A program made the position numbers and the translations under genes. 64,000 nucleotides of DNA from Pelodera strongyloides (Eukaryota; Nematoda; Chromadorea; Rhabditida; Rhabditidae): NCBI GenBank assembly GCA_036852015.1, contig JAANDG010000165.1, positions 1-64,000 on the forward strand. Reading direction: 5' to 3'. Below are positions 56,549 to 64,000 of the stretch, piece after piece. Each line of letters opens with the position of its first letter. The first letter of the stretch is position 1. The notes under the pieces are model-generated. The model was not told the DNA's origin and did no database searches. It saw only the letters and a list, made by a program, of their open reading frames with translations.

Positions 56549-56684
56549 ACTCTCTCTCTCAGTCTCTCTCTCTCAATCTCTCTCTCTCTCTTTCTCCCTC
56601 TTGTTTTCATTGCTTTTTTAGAGTTCGATCATCTTTCCTCCTCCCGTTATTCCTCTTCCATGAAACAATATAGCTTCTTCTTTA

Positions 56685-56723
<39 letters not shown>

Positions 56724-56908
56724 TCTCTCCCTCTCTCTGCCTCTCTCACCTCTCCCCTTTTCAATTTCCCGCTCTCTCTCAACTATCGCGCCCCTCTCCT
56801 CTAACGTCCCTTCACCTGTTCTCTGATCTGTTTACCAACACCATCATCTCTCCTCACATATCCCCGAATATCTTTCTCCTCCTACTTCTCTTTCTCTGTC
56901 TCTCTGTT

Positions 56909-56958
<50 letters not shown>

Positions 56959-56960
56959 CA
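56549..56960. repeat. CT microsatellite cluster
   Basis: Several long CT tracts (about 56549-56606, 56691-56755 and 56910-56960) separated by CT-rich sequence, upstream of paramyosin. They explain the Ser/Leu-rich open frames in this area. Confidence 0.9.
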
Positions 56961-58060
56961 CCTTCGAGATGTAACTGAATTGCACATAGAAAGTGGCGGA
57001 CACTCACTTAAGTTAATCGATTCATTCCCACGTTGCCCGATCCAATCAATCGAGATCCATTGTTTGATCAACTTTATTGATTTCACGTGAGCCTGACCCT
57101 CTAACTTGGAATCCCATGCTCACCAAGTTTATATTAAAAAAATGCATTTAATCTCGCGAGATATGCTATGAGTTCCTACTATCAAGATTTCAATTGATAT
57201 AGGCTATCTTTTGAACTTGATCAATCTATGCACTGTAAAAACATACGCCTTTTTGAAGATCTGCTGTATATTTGTTCATTTTACATTTCATTGGTTTTCT
57301 ACAAAATACACGTTTTATGAAACAAAAAACAAAGAATAAACATCAGAATATAATTGTATAATGTATTGCTTATCCTACATACAATGTACATAAAGTTTGA
57401 TAAGTATATAGTTTATTATGATTATGGAAAAGAGGTGTTCGTTTATTATTTTCCTCACGTAGACCTCTCAGAGAGTTCACGTTCGTTTTTGTTTGCAGTG
57501 TGCTCTTTTCCTTGGGATTCGGTCACAAGAAAGAGACTTTTTCAGAAAATCAGAACGTTTCCTTTCAGTTTTCGAGCTGAAACTTCAGCATTGAAGACTA
57601 CTAATATGTTTATTCGAATTAGCACTTTTGTATAACGTTTGCTGAACGCCTTTCAAAACAAACTCGTAAGAGAATACATACATATAACGTAATTTGGAAT
57701 ATTGATCTGCATTCAGAGCTAATTGTCAATGTCAGTTGTATTTATAAATTCCCGAAATATGGCCTTGGTCGATATCATTAGGAGGCACCAATTATGGCTA
57801 ATTTATAGTTTTAATAGTTATTGGTTAGCTGAAGGTCCCCATAACTATAGTATACATCTAATAGTTTCTGTGGCCTCCTAGTTATTAATTGAATAGCGTA
57901 TACTCTTACATTATCGGTTATACATCTTATTGATTGACTCCTCCTGTACCGAATATTCCTCGCCTACAGTATATCTCTAGTTTCCTAGTTCTATTGTTTG
58001 TCATCTCATCTATCTACCGTACCCTCGTCTGTTTCAGTGGGTGTTCGGGCCGGCAGAAGA

Positions 58061-61000
58061 ATGTCTCTGTACAAATCCACGTCAATGGCCGTCGTCGGCG
58101 GAGTTTCCGACAGAACGGTCAACTTCTCCACTTTCTCCACCAATGTGGCCGACCTCGGATCGCTCACACGTCTGGAGGTACGGAGAATGATGGGTGAATA
58201 GCGCAGTGGTTAAAGCAGTGGACTGGTAATCCAAAGTCTCTAGCTCGATTCCCGCCCGACCAATAATTTATGGGATTTACCCTACCCAGCCCGCACACAC
58301 GTTGCGCGTCGGGACCATTATTCTGAGAATAATCACTACTATCAAGAACCTGAGTACCATACAAAGCACCTAAAAGGAAATTTCTCTTCAATAAGGAAAT
58401 TTCAAGTAGAATCTGCAACACAATTGTTTTGACTTTGCCAAAGCATTCTGTTGTGGGTTGTATGAAGTCAAATATACATACAAACAACATGCGAATTGAT
58501 GACTCATCCGATGCCTCCCACCCCGCATGTAATCTTGAAGTACATTGAACAGCTGTGCGTTTTATTGTAAAGCACCACAGATTCTGCGTCATATAATGTA
58601 TGACCGGAAGTAAACAGAGTAAATACGTCAATGAACATTACGTAATTGTTGTGTTGAGTAGAATCACACTTGCTTGACTGTTTCAAGGAACAAACTGTAG
58701 AAAATATCATGGAATAAGTGAAAGTATTATACAATGAATAGGACGAGAATGTAAAACGTTTACCATATTGATACTTTAGTAATTATAGCGTGACGCTGAG
58801 GATCAAAGGTAATATGTATTTCAATATAAATACATATATATATATATATGTACCCTTTTCAGGACAAGATCCGTCTCCTCCAGGAGGACCTCGAGAGCGA
58901 GAGAGAACTGAGAAACAGAGTAAGAATTTTTGAAGAAATTTGCTCAATTTAGGTTATTTTGTATTCTACAGTAACTGCCAATTCCAGTCGTTTAGTACTC
59001 TTCGTTGAAATTTGTCGTAAATTAAATTAGATTATAAGATCATCATCATTGTCCGGTAAAAACTGTGGGGCTGGCCCTCGTTATCTCATAATTTATACAC
59101 CTTTACCTCGTATATACCGTTTGGTTTATTTAATAAACAATTTATTTTAATAAATAACTAAATAAATAATATAATTTCCTGCAGATCGAGCGTGAAAGAG
59201 CTGACCTTTCTGTGCAACTTATTTCTTTGACTGATCGACTGGACGATGCCGAGGGAACTACCGATCAACAGGTAAACACTGAATATTATTCATTATTTAT
59301 ATAACATTAATTTTTATAGCATATTAAATAATATGTGTAAAAATATTTCTGTTTGGTATGTACTGCGCAGTACTGTAAGTGTCGAACAAGGGTTGAAAAC
59401 TTTTCCATACTTACAATTAGTGGAATAGACACTTATGCGCGTATTCAATTTCGAACTAAATTGTGTGCTAATATTTATAAACATAGACATTTATGTGTTG
59501 ATAAACGTGTTTTGTTTCTTGTTTTCTGGGAAATCCATTGAGAAAGAACAGCTGTTCACCGTAGGAACCCACGCAAAGGAAGAGACAAATAGGATGGAAT
59601 TAAATGGAATATAATTACTGATATGAGTCGAATGCTTTATAAGGTTTATAATATTTTAAAAATCTAGATCGAGACCAACAGAAAGAGAGAGCACGAACTC
59701 TCCAAACTGCGCAAGCTCCTCGATGAAGCACAGCTCGAATCTGAGGATGCAATGGCTGTCCTTAGGTATAATAAACACATTTGATAGTATCCAATTTGAA
59801 TGCTAGTTACACCTTAGAGGAGACAATTCTCATATACCATTTAGAAAATGTGTGGTTGGGTTTTTAACATTGGTGATGTTGCGTTACTTCATTAACGGTG
59901 TATGGGATTGAAAACACATTTTAATTATTTCTTATTGTGAAGGAATACATAAAATTGGGGGATTATTGATTTTCATGAAGTATTCACATTCAGAAAGAAG
60001 CACGCCGATGCCTGCCAAGACTACCAGGATCAGGTGGACGGACTCCAGAAGAAGAACTCGAAATTGGACCGCGAGAGACAGAAGTTGCAGCACGAAGTGA
60101 TCGAACTCACTTCATCCATTGATATCCTCCAGAAGGATAAGGTACACATCATCGAGATATTTAGAAAAGACATACAGTACCCACAGATTTTAGAATAAAT
60201 TACTAAATGAAATGTTATAGCACATGGCTGAGAAGGCCGCCGAGCGTTTCGAACAGCAGGCCAACGAGCTCGCCAACAAGGTTGACGATTTGACCAAGTA
60301 AGCATTTTTTTAGTCATGCTGGCCTTTATGAAGGAGTACGACAGTTTACCTAAGACTGCAGGCTTGATAATTTGCGTGGAATCCATTATTTCTGCTTCTC
60401 GGACCTGCTTATCCATCTCTTATTCCCAGGGTTGTCGATGACCTCGGCCAGCAGCGTCAGCGTCTTCAGAACGAGAACAACGACCTGCTGAAGGAGGTGC
60501 ACGACCAGAAGGTGCAGATCGATAACCTGCAGCACGTCAAGTACACCCTCGCCCAGCAGCTCGAGGAGGCTCGCCGCAGACTTGAGGACGCCGAAAGAGT
60601 GGGTTATTGATCTATTACATGCTATATTGTGTTTGTGCTGTGAGATGTGAGACTTTTTCCAATCAATAATTTCATTTTATGTTTGCTAAGAATTGGATCC
60701 GTCTCCCTCTCTCTCTCTTTCTCTCTCTCCCTCCATCGCTTCCTCTCTCTGTCTCATTCGGTTTTTGTTAGTCATGATCCTGAGCAGCAGGCCACTTTTC
60801 CACCTCCCGGGGTGTCTGTTACAACCATTCCCCGGAGGGCATGCCATTGAGAAAACGGACAAGGCAGAGAAGGGAATAGAGCACGCAAAAGGTGAATCAG
60901 AGAAGAATCGACAGCCGATCACCCCCAAAAACAACTAATCGATGTGCCATCTCTTTCAGTGTAAACTGGAGAAAAGGTGTTTCGGGGGGGAAGTCGGGAA

Positions 61001-63967
61001 ATTGAGGGACTCAAAGTTTTTGGTAACCCTTGGAGAAAGAACCTAATTTTTAGGGCTAATATTAGCAGGGTTCCGTTCTGCCTCGCAGGTATAACGTTGG
61101 AGTTGATATATAATATCACGACAGAAACCGAAATATAAAACAAATCCCCCTTGTTTCAGGAGCGCTCTCAGCTCCAGGGCCAGCTCCACCAGGTGCAGCT
61201 GGAGGTCGACTCCGTCCGTGCCGCCCTCGAGGAGGAGAGCAACGCCAGATCCGATGCTGAGCACAAGCTCCAACTTGCCAACACTGAGATCTCTCAGTGG
61301 AAGAATAAGTACGATGCTGAGGTGGGCAAATATATGGTTTTCAGGTTTTAGAATCCAATTTAGTAATTTACACGATGTCTACACGATGTCACCGTAGCTT
61401 TCGCAACGCACGTACAACAAAATGGGAAATTGCCTTTGCTATACTAGTTAAAAGAGCGCAAATGTTATGATGCTAACGTTAAGTCATAAATCTTGCAGGT
61501 GTCGCTCCACCACGAGGAGGTTGAGGATCTTCGCAAGAAGATGCTCCAGAAGCAGGCCGAGTACGAGGAGCAGATCGAGATCATGCTCCAGAAGGTCTCC
61601 CAACTCGAGAAGGCAAAGAGCAGACTTGCCGCTGAGGTGAGCTCTGTTCATACTATGTGATATGCACATAAAAGTGATGTTGATGGTAGCACATATGCAT
61701 CGTAGCACAGATTGTTTTTGTAATTGTATACTTTAGGTCGAGATTCTGATTGTGGATCTCGAGAAGGCCAACAACGTGATCGCCCTCCTCGAGAGAGCCA
61801 AGGAAGCCCTTGAGAAGCAGGTGGCCGACCAAAAGGTGAGAGCAGTTCCAACTAGTCTTGGAAGGAAACATTACTACCTTTATTGCGAACATTGCGACCA
61901 ACGCCCCTTTTCTTTCACCTTAGGGCTATTAGACACCTCCCCACGTAGGTATAAACGTTGAGAGGCGAACATATATTGTGTTGTTCAGGTGCGCATCGAC
62001 GAGTTGACCGTGGAGATCGAGAATGTGACTCGCGACCTCCGGGCTGCCAACGCTGAACTCCAAAAGCTGAAGGCTCTTTACGAGAAGGCCGTCGAGCAGA
62101 AGGAGGCCCTCGCACGCGAGAACAAGAAACTCCACGGTAAGCATGATGAGGCCCCGCGTGGTGTGCTGGTGCACAGCTGCCCACACTTAGATTCCCGCTC
62201 CATGTGTCGGAACCCAAAATATGTTTTGATCAAATTAATTAGTAGTTGAGATTTACATTTTTTTCTGGACAGCAGTTAGAGAGCAAGGAAGAAATAACTT
62301 CATAGATTTTGTATTACTATGAGACTTTATTCAGAGGAGCTTCATGAGGCTAAGGAGGCCCTTGCTGATGCCAACCGCAAGCTCCACGAGCTCGACCTCG
62401 AGAACGCTCGTCTGGCCGGAGAGATCCGTGAGCTACAGACCGCTCTCAAGGAGGCTGACGCCCAGAGAAGAGATGCTGAGAACAGAGCCCAGAGGGCTCA
62501 GGCCGAGCTTGTCGCCCTCAGGTACGTAGTTGAAGACAGTGGATTCAGTGACCAACTAGATCCCCGAAATTGTCCTTGCGGTGGACGGATCCTAGCTTTC
62601 CTCATTACTTCTTATCACAAACTGACTCCTTCAACTAAACGTGGTAAATGTGGGGGGGGGGGGCTGCGTAATGAGCGAGATAAAATAAGCCTTACTTCAA
62701 CCCCTTAATGTTTCCTATTCCAGAATCGAGATGGAGAAGAGACTCGCTGCCAAGGAAGAGGAAATGGAGGCGATGAGAAGGAATCTCCAATTCGAGATTG
62801 ACAGACTCACCGCTGCTCTGGCTGATGCCGAAGCCCGTCTCAAGGTGACTATTAGACTGACAATAAGAATTATTCAAATTTATTTGTTCAAAACGTTCCA
62901 CATATTTCGTACATGAAATTACTAGAGTCAAATAACGATTTTGAAGTGAACAGCTACACTTTCCCTTGCAAATCAACCATACAGTTTAATATTCAGCGTT
63001 GTTTGGTTTTCTTGCTTGAGCAACTCGTATTGATTTTATGACATATCAATAATTTCAGTCCGAGATCGCTCGCCTGAAGAAGAAGTACCAGGCTGAGATT
63101 GCCGAGCTGGAGATGACCGTCGACAACCTGAACAGAGCCAACATCGAGGCCCAGAAGACCATCAAGAAGCAGAGCGAGCAGCTCAAGATGCTTCAGTCCA
63201 CTGTGGAGGACCTGAACAGACAACTCCAGTCCGCACTCGACGCCCTCGCAACTGCACAGAGGTGAGGGGCAGAAAAGTGGGATAAGAAAGAGTTTGGGCC
63301 GAATTGAATAGATTACTTTTGGCGGAAACAGCTGACCGTAGTGACCTCGCATAACAATTCATTTGCATGTACGATGGATGGGAATAAACATCTGGAATAA
63401 CTAATTGGAAGACTAAACTGAACAAATTTCCTTTCAGAAAGATCAGCATGCTCGCCTCCGAGCTTGAGGAAGCCAAGACCGCCCTTGACAACGCTATTCG
63501 CGCTCGCAAACAGGCTGAGGTAATTGTGATTATACTGTTTTTCAAGGGTTTGTCAGTCAAGATACATGACCGTCTCTATGAAATCCTTTGCAGGCCGACC
63601 TCGAGGAAGCCAACGGCCGTATCACCGAGCTCACCCACATCAACAACGGCCTTGTCCAAGCCAAGAACTCCCTCGAAACCGAGCTTTCCGGCGCTTATGC
63701 TGATCTCGCCAACGCACAAAAGGTAACTTTTTGACGAAAAATGTTCGCCAGAAAGACCCAGTATGTGATTCAATAATCAGTAGATTTGATCGTCGTTTTT
63801 TTATACAATGATTGTCCATGTAACGAATGAGAAACTATGAGTTTACCTACTTTTCAGGAGTGGCACGCTGCTGATGAGCGCGCGCAGAGAGCCATTGCTG
63901 ATGCGGCCCGTGCCGTCGACCAGCTGCGTCAGGAACAGGAGCACTCTGCTAAGATTGATGCTTTGAG
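58061..63967 (+). CDS. unc-15: Paramyosin, 3'-partial
   Basis: Coiled-coil rod protein of invertebrate muscle thick filaments. Seventeen exons: 58061-58177, 58863-58919, 59185-59271, 59668-59765, 59994-60141, 60221-60297, 60430-60598, 61160-61321, 61499-61636, 61737-61835, 61989-62136, 62335-62521, 62724-62844, 63059-63261, 63438-63519, 63594-63722, 63858-63967. They encode about 710 of the usual ~880 residues and stay in phase throughout. Similarity to C. elegans UNC-15 is very high ([49 protein letters not shown]). The short non-helical head ([14 protein letters not shown] and on to about residue 30) is more divergent, as expected. Exons are GC-rich with a strong preference for GAG, AAG, CTC and GCC, a sign of high expression. 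The C-terminal part lies off the right edge. Confidence 0.98.
58191..58263 (+). repeat. tRNA-like sequence in paramyosin intron 1
   Basis: Good pol III A box (TAGCGCAGTGG, 58199-58209) and B box (AGCTCGATTCC, 58242-58252) at tRNA spacing. A possible anticodon arm GTGGA-CTGGTAA-TCCAA would give anticodon GGU. The acceptor and T stems pair poorly, so a tRNA pseudogene or tRNA-derived SINE is more likely than a working tRNA. Confidence 0.5.
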
Positions 63968-64000
63968 GTCAGGCAATAGGAGTCTGCAGGGAAGAGAGAG

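Larger units (their letters stand above)
52667..58060. other. Neuropeptide-paramyosin intergenic region
   Basis: 5.4 kb. Contents: the poly(A) signal at 52807, a dispersed repeat copy (53148-53240), and a direct duplication of CATTTTGTATATGCATTTT (about 53546 and 53586). There is also a weak coding-like stretch at 53979-54229, a GC-richer island at about 55680-55880, and dense CT microsatellites at 56549-56960. The paramyosin promoter and any non-coding first exon must be here. An acceptor (CTGTTTCAG) ends at 58036, 24 bases before the paramyosin ATG. Confidence 0.5.

Noticed and set aside
56546..56974. 142-codon Ser/Leu-rich open frame
   Set aside because: Produced by CT microsatellites; no real protein signal.
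58191..58263. Functional tRNA-Thr(GGU)
   Set aside because: A and B boxes are good but acceptor and T stems do not pair, so it is reported only as tRNA-like.
58164..58631. 155-codon minus-strand frame overlapping paramyosin exon 1
   Set aside because: Antisense to a conserved exon and to a tRNA-like repeat; no family match.
61915..62217. 100-codon minus-strand frame in paramyosin
   Set aside because: Shadow of the GC-rich, codon-biased paramyosin exon on the opposite strand.

Overview
The window looks like nuclear DNA of a nematode: AT-rich, intron-dense, with GT..AG introns and no bacterial features. Recognised genes match nematode families closely. They include a UNC-15-type paramyosin, an NLP-15/orcokinin-type neuropeptide precursor, a selenocysteine elongation factor, and several start codons sitting directly behind a 3' splice-acceptor motif, as expected if spliced-leader trans-splicing is used. 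Exons were joined by hand from conserved protein sequence, splice consensus and reading phase. Phases agree across all listed junctions except one gap in the neuropeptide gene.

Layout. (1) About 3.8-19.8 kb, minus strand: 30 exons of SF3B3 (C. elegans TEG-4), the SF3b spliceosome subunit, 1050 codons. Its C-terminal exons lie beyond the left edge. (2) Nested inside one 7.36-kb intron of SF3B3, on the opposite strand (8.8-11.4 kb): a complete seven-exon aminergic GPCR most like alpha1-adrenergic/octopamine receptors. (3) From 20.7 kb all recognised genes are on the plus strand: eIF6 (245 aa, divergent from SF3B3), a PEX11 peroxisomal protein (203 aa), two tandem UDP-glucose 4-epimerase genes (345 aa each, same nine-exon structure), eEFSec/SELB (488 aa), and an S4-domain mitochondrial RNA-binding protein resembling MTRES1. 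(4) 46.9-52.7 kb: an orcokinin/NLP-15-like precursor whose introns cut each peptide in the middle. (5) 58.1 kb to the right edge: paramyosin, 17 exons and about 710 residues, cut by the window end.

The genes do not form one pathway. Splicing (SF3B3), ribosome biogenesis (eIF6), galactose metabolism (GALE), selenoprotein synthesis (eEFSec), peroxisome division (PEX11) and mitochondrial RNA handling (MTRES1-like) are housekeeping roles. The GPCR, neuropeptide and paramyosin are neural or muscle genes.

The most informative non-coding content is in the introns. It comprises a TTAA-flanked MITE family (three near-intact copies and one decayed copy), at least three other inverted-repeat element families, and a 75-bp tandem repeat that copies an exon end with its splice donor in eEFSec. 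The GALE duplication acts as a natural empty-site control: element insertions in copy 1 introns are absent at the matching position in copy 2. Large intergenic and intronic stretches otherwise hold mostly AT-rich unique sequence and GA/CT microsatellites.
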